The translations under genes were made by a program, and so were the position numbers. From contig NC_052668.1 of NCBI RefSeq assembly GCF_016802725.1, positions 8,092,001 to 8,156,000 on the forward strand: 64,000 nucleotides of DNA, in the 5' to 3' direction. Origin of the DNA: Solenopsis invicta. Lineage: Eukaryota > Arthropoda > Insecta > Hymenoptera > Formicidae. Shown here piece after piece: positions 44,283 through 55,148 of this stretch. The notes beneath the pieces are model-generated. The model was given only the letters and a program-made list of their open reading frames with translations, was not told where the DNA came from and ran no database searches. Position 1 is the first letter of the stretch, and each line of letters starts with the position of its first letter.

Positions 44283-44753
44283 GCGTTGACGTGACAGCCA
44301 ACCAGGATGAAATCTCCTGTCACGAGACATTCCAGTTAGAGTTCGACCGAGTGACGAAACGATGGTACGTGCGAACGATGCAGGACCGTTACTGGAGCCT
44401 GGAAGCTGGCGGCGGTATACAGGCGTCAGAGCACAAGCGCTCGTCGAATGCGCTTTTCGACTTGGTCTGGCAGTCAGATGACGGGACGGTCGCGCTGCGC
44501 GCCAACAATGGCAAGTTCTTGGCCACCAAGCGCTCTGGGCATCTTTACGCGAATGCCGATTTGTTGAACAGCAACGACTCTGATGCTGCCAAGTACTATT
44601 TCTACTTGATGAATCGGCCTGTGTTGGTGCTGCGATGTGAACAAGGTTTCGTTGGACCTAAGAGTGCGGCTAGTCCCAAGCTCGAGTGCAATAAGGCTAT
44701 CTACGAGACGATACGCGTCGAGCGATGCGAGCGTGGCGTGGTCAGATTCAAAG
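44283..44753 (+). CDS. sn: Fascin exon 6: trefoil 3 and first half of trefoil 4
   Basis: The largest exon, from Gly299 to the first base of Gly456. It reads VDVTANQDEISCHETFQLEF, RYWSLEAGGGIQAS, ALRANNGKFLATKRSGHLYA and YFYLMNRPVLVLRCEQGFVG, then ECNKAIYETIRVERC. NGKFLATKRSGHL is a signature of fascin's third and fourth repeats. Acceptor TTAATTAG, donor GTGATT in phase 1. Confidence 0.95.
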
Positions 44754-45762
44754 GTGATTGTTTATTTATATAAAATTAACTTACAACTTAATTAGGAAAA
44801 TAATATTCAGCAACGTCTACACATTTTTGCCATCTATTAGACGGATGACAAATTCCCTAGAGATAAAAGGACGGCGGTTTTGAGACTATAAAATCATTTT
44901 TTTACTTCTTCGTATATTTTGATGTGGAAATCTATTAAATGGTGTTAGAGGAACTAAAACAAATAAAAATCTGATAGGGCACAGTCTAGTGAATTGAGGG
45001 GTAAACCACTGACTCGTGTATACCAATGCCTACTAATGCCCAGTATGTTCCTAATAATGCTCTAGTAATGTCCAAGATATTATGGGCATTATTGTTGAAT
45101 TTTTTATATAAAGTTCACTAAATATCCTAGTAATGCCATTAATGTCTTAGTAATGCTTACTAATTCCCAGTAATACATAATAATGTTTCATACATAATTC
45201 CTCAAGTAATGCCTCAAGTCTGTATACCACAATGATCTCAGCAGTTTATCCCTTGCGGTGAATACGTCAGATGTGCAAAACTTTCCAGTCCAACGAATTA
45301 AAAATGTTCGTCATCGCTTTTGCTGTGTATGGCCTGGCATCGTACAGCAATATAAGCGGCTTAGACTCATTGTCCACAAAGGTCGTTTACATTCAATTTC
45401 ATCACTCTACCACTTAAGTTGATATTTATAACGTACAGCAGTGATCCGATTTAAACAACTCATAATATATTACATCTTTGAAATCTCACTAAATCCATAA
45501 AAGAAGTTTCTTCGTGAATATTCGATTTCGCGATCAAAATTGCTGCTTCATCAAAATTAACTCACAATTTTCGTTTTTTTTTATCATAATACACTCACTT
45601 TTTATCACCAGTAATTATTTTATGCAAAAAGTCTTTCCTTTTTTTTTTGTTTTGTGCAGAGCGAATAGTGAAGTAATAATGCGAAATGCAATTTCAAGTG
45701 CGACTTTACAACTTTATTCAGGAAAAAGGTTACGACTACACTGACTCAGATTCTCACTACAG

Positions 45763-46300
45763 CACAGATAGCTATACTAAACCTAGATCGCTAACCTGTG
45801 CCATTAGCACATGACAGTATTGAGGTAGGAAGGATTTCCAGTTTCAACCATGTTACCTACAACAAAATGCCCGCTTATAGTTATGAATGTAGGAGCAGGA
45901 ACCTTAGAAAATATACCAAGCACACCGCTTGTGTTTGGTCTGTCCATATAGTCCTCAGCTTTAAAATGCGCACAGCAAATAAAGTAATTTTTGGTTGGTT
46001 GAAAACCTTCTCTTCCAATTGCGTTAATCCACATTTGCAATATTTCAGGCCGATTTAAGAAAATCTAAAACGTGTATGTAATGCTTATTTGAAATATAAC
46101 TTTAGAATGTCATAAAACTCGTATGTTACAAACATATACATTCATTCTTTTTTTTCAATCGGCTCAACTGACAACAAATACGCACTAACATATGTGTCGG
46201 AGCCATTTTCTTGTTGGGTAAGATGGCCAGATCCGAAAATTCTGCCGGACATAGCTATTCAGTCGAACCTAGTAATCTAGGTTTAATATAAATATCTGTG
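45763..46300. mobile_element. P-like non-autonomous element, 538 bp
   Basis: Starts CACAGATAGCTATACTAAAC and ends with the diverged complement. The 8 bp flanks CACTACAG (45755-45762) and CACTAGAG (46301-46308) match at 7 of 8 positions. The other LTR shows the empty site with CACTAGAG. 8 bp duplications are usual for P elements. The interior keeps a THAP fragment. Confidence 0.8.
45804..46040 (-). pseudogene. THAP-domain fragment of a P-element transposase
   Basis: Reads MWINAIGREGFQPTKNYFIC then CAHFKAEDYM. The W-x-x-A-I-x-R ... C-x2-H-F series is the second half of a C2CH THAP zinc finger. The first Cys pair and the catalytic part are absent. The rest of the frame (IFSKVPAPTFIT) could be the AVPTIF-like box at the end of the THAP domain, in altered form. 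Confidence 0.7.
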
Positions 46301-46639
46301 CACTAGAGTGAAGAAAAAACTGAAGACGCGTTAGGAGAGATCACCGCATATAGTAGCGCAGAGTCAAGCCCGGGAGAATTTAAATTATGAAATGTCAATT
46401 GTCATCGCTCCTCCTCATTTCAAAATTTGTTTCACAATGTCAAATAATAGAAAAAAAATTTTTAAACTTCTAAAAAAAGTCAATCTCAACATTAATACGC
46501 AGGATACAAATTACAATTCCTCTTGGATTACAAAAAAAAATGAGCAAATTATGTTGATTCGAGTTGCTGATAAGAAGAAAATAAAAAAAATCATTCTACT
46601 AGTGAAAAACCCAGTTGTTTCCATAACTTTTGACGCAAA

Positions 46640-46996
46640 TCTCTAGGCAATGCTTTAGTAAAATATCAGCAATCTAATCTTTTGTATTTATATAATTGAC
46701 TTTGATTTTTTTCTCGACCCAGTCCCTGACAAAAATTATACTTTATATCGATGTTTAAGACGCTTGCGCTCCAACTTGTGTAGCAGTTTTTAGCATGCCT
46801 GATTGTCCTCGTAGATGAGGAGATAGCTCCAGGAAACTTCGTGGTCATTCAGCAATTACTGTACCCAGAGAAGTTCCGCAGCTGCAGTGACAAGGGATAT
46901 ATATTCGGCCTCTAGAAGAGAAAGCCACACAATCCTGCCTTCTTGTTCCCCACAGCACAGAATTGTCAAAGATCTGGACCAGATACCCTGATGTTG
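46640..46996 (-). pseudogene. Copia RNase H remnant
   Basis: In broken minus-strand frames: LEAEYISLVTAAAELLWVQ, 'EDNQACLK' and 'INVNYINTKD..ADILTKALPR', the copia RNase H end. The gypsy insertion at 47002 cuts it from the RT further right. Confidence 0.75.
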
Positions 46997-47001
46997 ATTT
47001 C

Positions 47002-47174
47002 TGTAACGTGTGGGTTTTTATTAATGAACCAGGTGTTGTCTGTTACTCACTATCAGTCTTTATTCACCTTCGTCTCTACACAGCTCTGCTCGCTCGCCAT
47101 CTTCCTTCTTCCTGCCCCTTCCTCTACCATACCTCAAGCCGCACTTCTATGAGCCTTCTATTACTACTACAACA
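47002..47174 (-). repeat. Gypsy 3' LTR
   Basis: TGTAACGTGTGGG...CTACTACAACA on the + strand, the inverted TG...CA form of the minus-strand element. Confidence 0.93.
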
Positions 47175-47226
47175 TCTTCCTTCTTTTACACAAACAATAT
47201 TTTCAGCTTAATAACTAATATAATAA

Positions 47227-48273
47227 CTAAGAATCTTCAATATTACAAACATAATCTTGCAGATGCGACGGTTTATTAACTATACGTCCTGATCTTGTTG
47301 TAATTTGTTTCGCTTTATCATTATCCCTACTTTCATTCACAATCTCACGCTCTCCTTCTTCCTCAACCTTAGACCCTTCCTCACCAGCTACCTGACTTTC
47401 TGTCTCCGACTCTCCTAAATAAACATTAGCCTGTGCTTCAAATTTGTTTCCTACCGATAATGCTTTTCTATTTCTGCTTATTATTTGCCCCTGTTTCGTT
47501 TTGATTTTGTATGATCTTGGATTCTCATGTAACGCAACTACAATTCCGCTTTTATGTGATAGCTGTCTGTTTTCATTATGAACCTTAACTACATCCCCCA
47601 CTTTCAATTCCTTTAAATTCCTAGCAGTTCTGTCATAATATTGTTTTTGTCGTTCTTGTCGTTTCTTTAATACTTCCTTAAAGCTATCTCTTTCAATTTT
47701 TCTTTTATCTTCAAACGTGGGCAATATGCCTCGTACTTGTCGCCCATACAATAGTTCGGCCGGCGTAACACCATCACTATCAATTGGCGTATTTCTATAA
47801 TGTAACAAAGCTAACTCTTTATCCTTTCCTTCTTTAAAAATTTTCATGAACACTTTTTTAATTGTTTGAATGTATCTTTCCGCCAATCCATTGGATTGGT
47901 GGTGCTTCGGCGTTACTTTGATGTGCTGAAAACTCCAATAGTTTGCAAATTTTTCAAATTTATAATTTGTAAATTGTGTTCCAGCATCTGAATAAAGAAT
48001 TTTTGGTACTCCATGTCTTGACAAAATTCTTTTCATTGCTCCTATTGTAGATTCAGCCATCAAATCACTAAGTTCTTCAACTTCTACATATTTGCTAAAC
48101 ATATCTACCACAATTAAATATTGTTTTCCATGTAAAAAAAATATATCTGTAGCTAATATTTCCCACGGTTCATTTGGTAATTCCCTTTGAATCAATGGTT
48201 CCTTTGTGTTCGCACGCTGGTAACTTTTACAAATATCGCAATTATTAATTACATCTTCTATTTGCTTTGACAT
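47227..48273 (-). CDS. Gypsy integrase
   Basis: 348-residue frame. The zinc-binding HHCC module spans the upstream stop: H-x-HQG in the RT frame, and CDICKSYQ here. Core: D in WEILATDIFFL, D in ILYSDAGTQF, E in NGLAERYIQ, so the D,D35E triad is intact. Then ALLHYRNTPIDSDGVTPAEL and the GPY/F-type end VGDVVKVHNENR. A TGA at 48277-48279 separates it from RT, at a place where related elements carry Trp. It would integrate element cDNA into the genome. Confidence 0.9.
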   Translation of the reverse strand: MSKQIEDVINNCDICKSYQRANTKEPLIQRELPNEPWEILATDIFFLHGKQYLIVVDMFSKYVEVEELSDLMAESTIGAMKRILSRHGVPKILYSDAGTQFTNYKFEKFANYWSFQHIKVTPKHHQSNGLAERYIQTIKKVFMKIFKEGKDKELALLHYRNTPIDSDGVTPAELLYGRQVRGILPTFEDKRKIERDSFKEVLKKRQERQKQYYDRTARNLKELKVGDVVKVHNENRQLSHKSGIVVALHENPRSYKIKTKQGQIISRNRKALSVGNKFEAQANVYLGESETESQVAGEEGSKVEEEGEREIVNESRDNDKAKQITTRSGRIVNKPSHLQDYVCNIEDS

Positions 48274-48279
48274 TCCCGG

Positions 48280-49758
48280 TCAAAATATACTTTTTCTCGC
48301 TAGCGCTTTACATTTCTCCATTCCTTGATGAGTATAATGCACTTTTTTAACCATCTCAGATCTAGAACATTGCGGTATTATTACACATGTATTTTTTAAT
48401 ACTAACCCTTTATTTTCACTTAACTCATCCTTAAACGAAAAGAACGGCTTAGCACCCTCACTGACATCTGACTTACTTTCAGGCCAGCCTTCTCGAATAT
48501 ATCTAATTGCTTCCTGCAACTGTGCATCTACTTTAGTCTTTTTTCTTATATCTTCTAATCTTATATCTGTAATATTAACACTCGTTTCTATCATTGCTAC
48601 AAAAGCCTCAACTATTTTTTCATCTTCTAACGTTGTTTCTTTCAAATACATTCTACTCAAGTGATCCGCTATTATTATTTCTTTTCCTGCAATATGCTTT
48701 AGAACAAAATCAAAACTTTGTAATTTTATTCTTATTCTTTGTAATCTTATCAGACTCTTGTTCAATGGTTTTTTAAATATAGAGATCAACGGTTTATGAT
48801 CTGTTTCCACTACAAATTTTTGCCCAAACAAATACTGACTAAATTTTTTACACCCGAATGCAATTGCTAAACATTCTTTTTCAATCTGACTATACATTTT
48901 TTCGGTTTCCGTCAACGCCCTTGACCCATACGCTATAGGTCTGTTGTTTTGAAAAATTACACATCCTAAACCCTCACTAGAGGCATCGACACTTAATGTA
49001 ATTGATTTTGTCACATCAAAATATGCCAACACTGGTGGCTTACAAAGTTTTTGTTTTAAATTATCAAACGCTTGTTGCTGAGATTCACTCCAAGTGAATT
49101 GAACATCATTTTTTGTTAATTGTCTTAGACTTGACGTTATTTGCGCAAAATTTGGTATAAATTTAGCTACATAATTCACTGTTCTCAGAAAAGTCAGCAA
49201 TTCTTTTTTATTTTCAGGTACTCTCATTTCTTTAATTGCTTTCACTTTGGTTTGATCCACTTCTACTCCTTCACCTGTTAAATCATGTCCTAAATATTTA
49301 ACTCGCGTAACACCAAATTGACATTTTTTTTTATTAAATTTTACCCCATACTCTTGTGCGCGTTTCTTTACTTTTTCCGTTGTTAATTCTAATTCTTTTT
49401 TATTATTTGCAAATATCAATAGATCATCTATATAAATTGCTACATTCTCTATTCCATCAAAGATTTGACTAAATACTCGGTGAAACACTTCTGGACTTGA
49501 GCTCAGGCCATATGGTAATCTATTAAAATGATATCGCCCAAATGGAGTATTAAATGTTGTTAATTCACTGGAATCTTTAGTTAGCTCAACTTGCCAAAAC
49601 GCTTTATTAGCATCTAGTGTCGTAAAACATTTTGCGCCCTTTAGCTTAGCTGCAATTTCTTCTACCGTTGGCAATTGTAAGTGTTCTCTTTTTATACATG
49701 AATTTAAGTACTGAGGATCTAAACAGACTCTAACGGTGCCATCTGATTTTCCAACCAT
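48280..49758 (-). CDS. Gypsy reverse transcriptase / RNase H
   Basis: 492 residues. RT motifs: RVCLDPQYLNSCIKRE, FTTLDANKAFWQVEL, RYHFNRLPYGLSSSPEVF, catalytic YIDDLLIFA, and VKYLGHDLTGEGVEVD. RNase H: ITLSVDASSEGLGCVIFQ, then IEKECLAIAFG and VETDHKPLI. It ends in a H2C2-type integrase start (HYTHQGMEKCKALARKSIF), then TGA. The true frame begins further upstream by -1 shift from the protease frame. Confidence 0.92.
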   Translation of the reverse strand: MVGKSDGTVRVCLDPQYLNSCIKREHLQLPTVEEIAAKLKGAKCFTTLDANKAFWQVELTKDSSELTTFNTPFGRYHFNRLPYGLSSSPEVFHRVFSQIFDGIENVAIYIDDLLIFANNKKELELTTEKVKKRAQEYGVKFNKKKCQFGVTRVKYLGHDLTGEGVEVDQTKVKAIKEMRVPENKKELLTFLRTVNYVAKFIPNFAQITSSLRQLTKNDVQFTWSESQQQAFDNLKQKLCKPPVLAYFDVTKSITLSVDASSEGLGCVIFQNNRPIAYGSRALTETEKMYSQIEKECLAIAFGCKKFSQYLFGQKFVVETDHKPLISIFKKPLNKSLIRLQRIRIKLQSFDFVLKHIAGKEIIIADHLSRMYLKETTLEDEKIVEAFVAMIETSVNITDIRLEDIRKKTKVDAQLQEAIRYIREGWPESKSDVSEGAKPFFSFKDELSENKGLVLKNTCVIIPQCSRSEMVKKVHYTHQGMEKCKALARKSIF

Positions 49759-49802
49759 TACCAGTGAGTTAACAAAATCTGTTGGCTTCTCTATTTTTGA
49801 AA

Positions 49803-49816
49803 TTATCCCTTTTTTT
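49803..49816 (-). other. Likely -1 ribosomal frameshift site (A AAA AAG)
   Basis: The protease frame ends GAA AAA AAG GGA TAA (stop at 49803-49805). The heptamer A-AAA-AAG is in the required phase. Slipping back one base continues straight into the RT frame with no stop. No downstream pseudoknot was checked. Confidence 0.6.
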
Positions 49817-50954
49817 CCATCTCTACTAGTTCTTTCTTTAATTTATTCATCAATTTAAATGGAACATGTCTACATGGCTCAATTTTCCCTACACTGCCTT
49901 CTTTCAATTCAATTTTATACTGAAAATCTTTAATTCTTCCTACCCCGTGAAAAACATCTTTATATTTATGTGTGAAATTATCGGTGTTCCTTTTGTCAAT
50001 CACAGCTACACTTTCCTCCTCTGAACCTTCAACCCTTTTTATTAAATCAAATTCACAAGCAGTCTCTAGTCCTAATATTGGAGCTAATGTATCATTCGTA
50101 ACTTGAAACTCTATACTTTTGATCTTATTATGAGTTTTGCACCTTAATTTTATTTTACCAAGTGTCTCAATTTTAGTTCCTGTATAATTTACTAACTTTA
50201 AATTAGATTTTTTTATCTGCTTTATACCCAATTTTCGACACACATTTTTTGAAATTACATTACATTTCGCGCCTGTGTCAATTTTAAATACTACTTTTTT
50301 ATCATTATAGTCTACAAACTTCACTTGTTGTACCCATTCTTTTCTTGCATCTACCATGTCTACACTTATTACCTCAATCATATCCTCCTCATCGCTCTCC
50401 ATTTCGCTCTTATTAGTGTCAACAAATTTTACCTCTTTCTCTTGTTTACACATTTTATAAAAATGTCCTATCTTGCCGCATTTCTTACATATTCTGCCGT
50501 ACGCTGGACAGTTTCTATATTTGTGACTGTATCCACACCGCTGACATGTTTCTTGATCTTCTTGCACTCCTTCACGCGTTGACCTTTCCTCTCCTGCTTG
50601 TCGTTTCGCCTTCTCCTTAACCACCGATGTCGCTGCAAACGGTTGTCTCTGCTTCACCGATTTCTTCTTTACCACAGAGACCTCTGCTGTAGGTTCCATC
50701 TGCTTTACCTGCTGTTCTGCTAGTTCTGCCGTCTTGCATAACTGGATCGTTTTTGTCAGAGTTAAGTCCGATTCTCTAAGAAGCCTATCTTTCAGTCTTC
50801 TGTCACTTATGCCAGCAACTATTCTATCTCTTATCAACCGATCTCTGAGATCACCAAAGTTACAATCTACACTTAACTTTTTCAGTTCTGTTATATATGC
50901 ATCATATGTTTCTCCAACTTGTTGATTCCTCGTAAAAAAAATGTGTGAGCACAC
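49803..50954 (-). CDS. Gypsy gag C-terminus and protease
   Basis: The frame holds the capsid end (LKKLSVDCNFGDLRDRLIRD), two zinc knuckles (CQRCGYSHKYRNC and CKKCGKIGHFYKMC) and the aspartic protease with FKIDTGAKCNVIS and later ILGLETACEF. It continues to an RT-proximal linker ending EMEKKG. Joined upstream to the gag start by a +1 shift in an A run. Confidence 0.9.
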   Translation of the reverse strand: MCSHIFFTRNQQVGETYDAYITELKKLSVDCNFGDLRDRLIRDRIVAGISDRRLKDRLLRESDLTLTKTIQLCKTAELAEQQVKQMEPTAEVSVVKKKSVKQRQPFAATSVVKEKAKRQAGEERSTREGVQEDQETCQRCGYSHKYRNCPAYGRICKKCGKIGHFYKMCKQEKEVKFVDTNKSEMESDEEDMIEVISVDMVDARKEWVQQVKFVDYNDKKVVFKIDTGAKCNVISKNVCRKLGIKQIKKSNLKLVNYTGTKIETLGKIKLRCKTHNKIKSIEFQVTNDTLAPILGLETACEFDLIKRVEGSEEESVAVIDKRNTDNFTHKYKDVFHGVGRIKDFQYKIELKEGSVGKIEPCRHVPFKLMNKLKKELVEMEKKG

Positions 50955-50958
50955 ACTT

Positions 50959-51249
50959 TCATTTTTTTACTGGCACAAAATACTCCTCAAACTTATTTAT
51001 CACCACGCTGTAATTCTTTTGCTGTTCACTCGTCAAATTGAATGTGTTATATACATCCAGGCATGCCTCTCCTATTCTGTGTAACAAAATGGCCACTTGT
51101 ACTTCTCCTGACATCTTATCTGTTCCCGAGGCTATACGATATATTTCAAATTTCTGCTTCCAACGTTTAAACCCTTCTGTCGTCAAATTTGACAAGTTTT
51201 CCGGGGGTTTTAATCCCGAGATCCGTGGAATACCCTCAGTGTCCGGCAT
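50959..51249 (-). CDS. Gypsy gag N-terminus
   Basis: ATG at 51249; reads MPDTEGIPRISGLKPPENLS, then FKRWKQKFEIYRIASG and EEYFVPVKK. The frame ends in a 7-A run; the following gag part is +1. This could be a real one-base change, an assembly error in the homopolymer, or less likely a shift site. Confidence 0.85.
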   Translation of the reverse strand: MPDTEGIPRISGLKPPENLSNLTTEGFKRWKQKFEIYRIASGTDKMSGEVQVAILLHRIGEACLDVYNTFNLTSEQQKNYSVVINKFEEYFVPVKK

Positions 51250-51341
51250 GATGTCTTTTTCCTCCGCAATCGAGCAGATCCAGTATGTTGCCTATTTTTC
51301 CTTTCTTTAATTGTCTATTATATTTCTTGGCCGCAGCGCCA

Positions 51342-51514
51342 TGTAACGTGTGGGTTTTTATTAATGAACCAGGTGTTGTCTGTTACTCACTATCAGTCTT
51401 TATTCACCTTCGTCTCTACACAGCTCTGCTCGCTCGCCATCTTCCTTCTTCCTGCCCCTTCCTCTACCATACCTCAAGCCGCACTTCTATGAGCCTTCTA
51501 TTACTACTACAACA
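51342..51514 (-). repeat. Gypsy 5' LTR
   Basis: Apparently identical to 47002-47174 by eye over all 173 bp. Confidence 0.93.
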
Positions 51515-54500
51515 ATTTCCGGTCATCTCCGCTGCCAAAATCTGCGTCTACGTAGCATGCCACAATTTGTTCTTGGTTTTTTCTGAAAATGAGACAAAAT
51601 TTAGGTGTGCGTCTTATTCCACGCTCTTGGAGCTTGTTTGAGCCCATAAAGAGCTTTCTTTAGTCTGCAAGTTTTTCTTTGATGCTCGGGGAAATCGGGT
51701 GGAATGTCCACGTAAATTTTTTCTTCCACTTTGCCATGAAAAAATGCATTGTTGACATCCAGCTCTCGATACATTAGTTCCTCTTCGTTGAGTGCATCCC
51801 TTCACAAATCGAGCCTTGTAGCATTCAATGTCTCCATTAGCATCGTGCTTGATTCGGAAGACCCATTTGCTTGCAATTGACCGTTTTCCTGGAGGCAATT
51901 TAACAATTTCCCAGGTTTCATTTTCAGTTAATGATTTGATCTTCTCCTGAAATGCTTCTTCCCAGTTTTTTTGATTAGGTCAACCCTGAATTTTCTCATA
52001 CGATTCTGGTACATCTTCAACAAAATAATTCTGCTTTGAGTGCCATGGGTACATAGTCATCCAGGTGTCGAGGTGCCAGTTTGTTTCTTAGACTTCTTCA
52101 AGAAAATTCTTCATAGTCTTGTCTTTTCAGTTAATCTGTCGATTCTTCTCTTAAATCCGAGATTTTTCCTTTTCCTTCGGAACCGCTGCTTTTTTCAGTC
52201 TTCTCGACAATTGTTTCTTCCACAGGGTTTTCCAAAGATTGTTCCTCGAGATTTATCTTATCTTGATCGTTGTTCAGCCAGTCTTCCGTACGTGATCCTT
52301 CGAAACAGAAATGTTTTTCATCAAAACTTACATCTCTTTCGAATATAATTTTTCTATTTTGTTTGGACACCACAATCCATATCCATTTGTACAATAGTCT
52401 ACCATGTAGCATCGTTTTGAGCGTGAGTCAAATTTTCCTTTTACATTTTCGGCTGAAATCTTCAGAAATGCGATGCACCTAAAGATCCTCAATTTTTTTA
52501 AATTTGGCGGATGTCCAAACCAAAATGTTGCTAGCAATCCTCCTCCCAATGCTGATATTGGGCTTCTGTTGATCAGATACACGGCAGTTATTGCAGTTTC
52601 AGCCCAAACTTTTTCCCAACTTTGAATTTAAAATTATGCATATGGCTCGTTCGATGATTGTTCTGTTCATTCTCTCAGCTACACCGTTCTCTTGTAGTGT
52701 GTAGCGTATTGTAAACTCAAACTAAAAGCCTTTTTCTTCAAAATGTGACCTTATTTCATTCAAGATATACTCTCTTTCATTGTCGCAACGAAAACAACTA
52801 ATTTTTGTATTGAAATGAGCCGTAGACATAGCTTCAAAGGCCCTGAAATACTTGAGTACCTGTGACTTCGCTTCGAGTGGATATGCTACGTAAAATGAGA
52901 GTAATCATCGATAAATGTAAACAGATATTTTTTACCATCAAATGAAGACGGTGTAATCGGACCAAACAAGTCACTGTGTACCAGCTGCAGGGGTCGTGTG
53001 GCGCGCCTAAGTTGTTAATCATTAGGCAACTTTACTTGCTTTTTTCGACGCATGTGTCGCAGATTTCTGGTGTCAATGTTGTGTCCTGATTAATTTCTAC
53101 AGCCTCATCGCTGAGTTTCCTCAGATTTTTGTAGTTTAGATGTCCCATCTTCTCGTGTGAAATTCGTGCGTCATTTTTTTTCGACAAACATTCGCTTGAC
53201 TCGATCTTCTTTTGAACTCAAGCTCGTACAATTTTTTCCTCTTTCCGCTATTGCCACAGTTGTTCCATTCTTCGTGATTGTCCCTCTTCCGTTGCTGAAC
53301 TTGATTTCAAATCCGTTCATTTCCAACTTTCATACTAAAAGTAAATTATGACTGAGACCTGGTACCACGAGAACGCATTAAATCTTGATGGGAGTTTCTT
53401 TTCCTTCGATCATTGCATTGGCTTTTATTGGGTTGTTTGGAAAGTAATTTCCGTTTTTTTTTTTCCAATAGAGGGCAACTTCACACTTGAGCCGCATAAT
53501 CATTATATATTTGGCATATAACAAGGCTTGCTTGTGAAAAAGATCGATTGATTCTACGCAGTAGTTTTTGTTTGGTGCCCTATCAAATATGGAAAGTAAA
53601 AAGCAACATTTTTGGCATATTGTATTTTTTTACTATCGAAAAGGTAAAAATGCTGTTCAAGCAAGAAAAAAATTATCCGATGTATATGGAGAAAATAGAT
53701 ACCCACCATATTCTCCAGATCTGGCACCTTTTGATTATTATTTGTTCCGGTCTCTACAAAATTTTTTAGACGGTAAAATTACTTCAAATGAGGAAGTCAA
53801 AAATCATCTGGATTAGTTTTTTGCTAGCAAAGAACAAAAATTTTATGAGCGTGAAATCATACTACTGCCAGAAAGATGGCAAAAAGTATTGGAAAATAGA
53901 CAATATATAATTCAATAAAATATTTATTCACTATAAGAAAATCGTCTTTCATTTTTATAAAAAAAAAAACGAAATTACTTTCCAAACAACCTAATAAATT
54001 TCCGGCCATATCTGCTCTAAGTGTCATATTGGATTTAGTTACTTTGATAACCATTGGATGCTTCAAATTCCGTAGGTTTGTCAGCCCTTCGTCAGTACGA
54101 ATCAAATGATCGGTTACTCTAGAATCCGGGTAGAAATTTAGACCATTTTCTTATCTGATAGTTGACGTCGTTGATGAAAAACAAATTCCGTTATTTCTTC
54201 GTTATTTGCAAGATTCGCTGTTGATTTCTTGTCTCTCAGATTTTTTTTCTTGGGCAATCGGATTTTTTGTGGCCGGTTTTTCCATACCCGTAGCAATCGT
54301 ATGGAAATGTCATTTTATTGCTTGAAAATTTTCCAAGAAATTTTCTTCCCCTTCTGGCTGTCGATGAAAACGCCGTTGACGGATGCTACTCACTCCTTTT
54401 TCCTTGACCACCGAGTTCCTTTCGCTTCGATTTCTCGGCCAGCAACCTATTTTTGACAAATCCGATTGATAAGTCGTTAATTAATAACGTTTCTAGTGCC

Positions 54501-54780
54501 ATTATTACTACACTGAATTTGCTCGGCATGGTGAGCATAAGATGACAAACAACGTCAGTCTCCTTGAGTGTGACGACAGTTTGTTGTAATTCGCGAATCG
54601 TCGCGATTTGTCGAACTTTAGAAAGTAATTTACAAGTATTTCAATTGCCGAATTGAATTTTATCTATAACAGGGCTTTACGAATAAGTAACTAGTTTACA
54701 ATGTCTTTTCGTTCAAACATCGCACTCAGCGAATTCCAGAGATCAAACGTGTTTGCCTTATCCTTGGCATACTCTAAGTG
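51515..54780 (-). pseudogene. Copia integrase and RT remnants
   Basis: Minus-strand pieces. RT start at 51898-51614: GKRSIASKWVFRIKHDANGD. The region between integrase and RT at 52582-52131: YLINRSPISALGGG, then WIWVVSKQNRKIIFERDVSF-like text. Integrase core near 53020-52750: GKKYLFTFIDDYSHF-like and 'CDNEREYI'. GAG pre-integrase Cys/His pieces near 53100. Many frame breaks. Interrupted by the mariner at 53428. Confidence 0.75.
53428..53994 (+). mobile_element. Internally deleted mariner, 567 bp
   Basis: The ends are TTGGGTTGTTTGGAAAGTAA and its near complement CAAACAACCTAA. TA lies at 53426-53427 and 53995-53996. The interior joins a transposase start (FWHIVFFYYRKGKNAVQARK) directly to the catalytic end (YSPDLAPFDYYLFRSLQNFL, with the third Asp kept), so most of the gene is deleted. 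It ends LLPERWQKVLENRQYIIQ then stop. Inserted in the copia body. Confidence 0.9.
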
Positions 54781-54781
54781 A

Positions 54782-55018
54782 CTATCCGCGATTCTCTATA
54801 TTATTTAAGACTTGCATTTCCATCTTTATCAAATTTTCCAGCTGTTGCTGTTCCGCAGGTGTTAACTGCGTCGCTGCCGCCTCCACTATTTCGTTGTCTG
54901 GTTTTTGAGTGAATTCAAGCAAATCCTTTTCCTTCAACAACACCTCCATCCGGAATTTCCAATTGCTGAAATTATTCCCATCAAAAAGGGGAATCCTGTA
55001 CTTCTTCTCGTCGGCCAT
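54782..55018 (-). pseudogene. Copia gag N-terminus
   Basis: MADEKKYRIPLFDGNNFSNW, then KFRMEVLLKEKDLLEF: the LFDGxNFxxWKxRM motif is the standard start of copia Gag. The frame stops after 78 residues. Confidence 0.85.
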
Positions 55019-55148
55019 TTTTTCCTTGTCGAGGATTCTGTGCGTTGCAACATGTTGACGAAGATTTCCGAAAGACCGATATTATTCCGACCACTCGAAT
55101 TCTACCGATACTTCCAATTATTTCGCGCGTCCTGAGCCCATAACTTAT

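Larger units (their letters stand above)
45648..46404 (-). repeat. Copia 3' LTR, interrupted
   Basis: About 210 bp of LTR plus the P-like insertion 45763-46300. Shared with the other LTR: 'aatgcaatttcaagtgcgac' and 'agagtcaagcccgggagaat'. Confidence 0.75.
47002..51514 (-). mobile_element. Young full-length Ty3/gypsy retrotransposon, 4513 bp
   Basis: The two 173 bp LTRs (47002-47174, 51342-51514) look identical by eye, and the 5 bp target duplication ATTTC is exact on both sides (46997-47001, 51515-51519). The minus-strand order is gag, protease, RT, RNase H, integrase; there is no env-like frame. A primer site beginning TGGCGCTGCGG follows the 5' LTR directly. Only two apparent defects were seen: a +1 shift in gag near 50955 and a TGA before integrase. 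A -1 shift site lies between protease and RT. It is inserted in the copia body. Confidence 0.93.
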
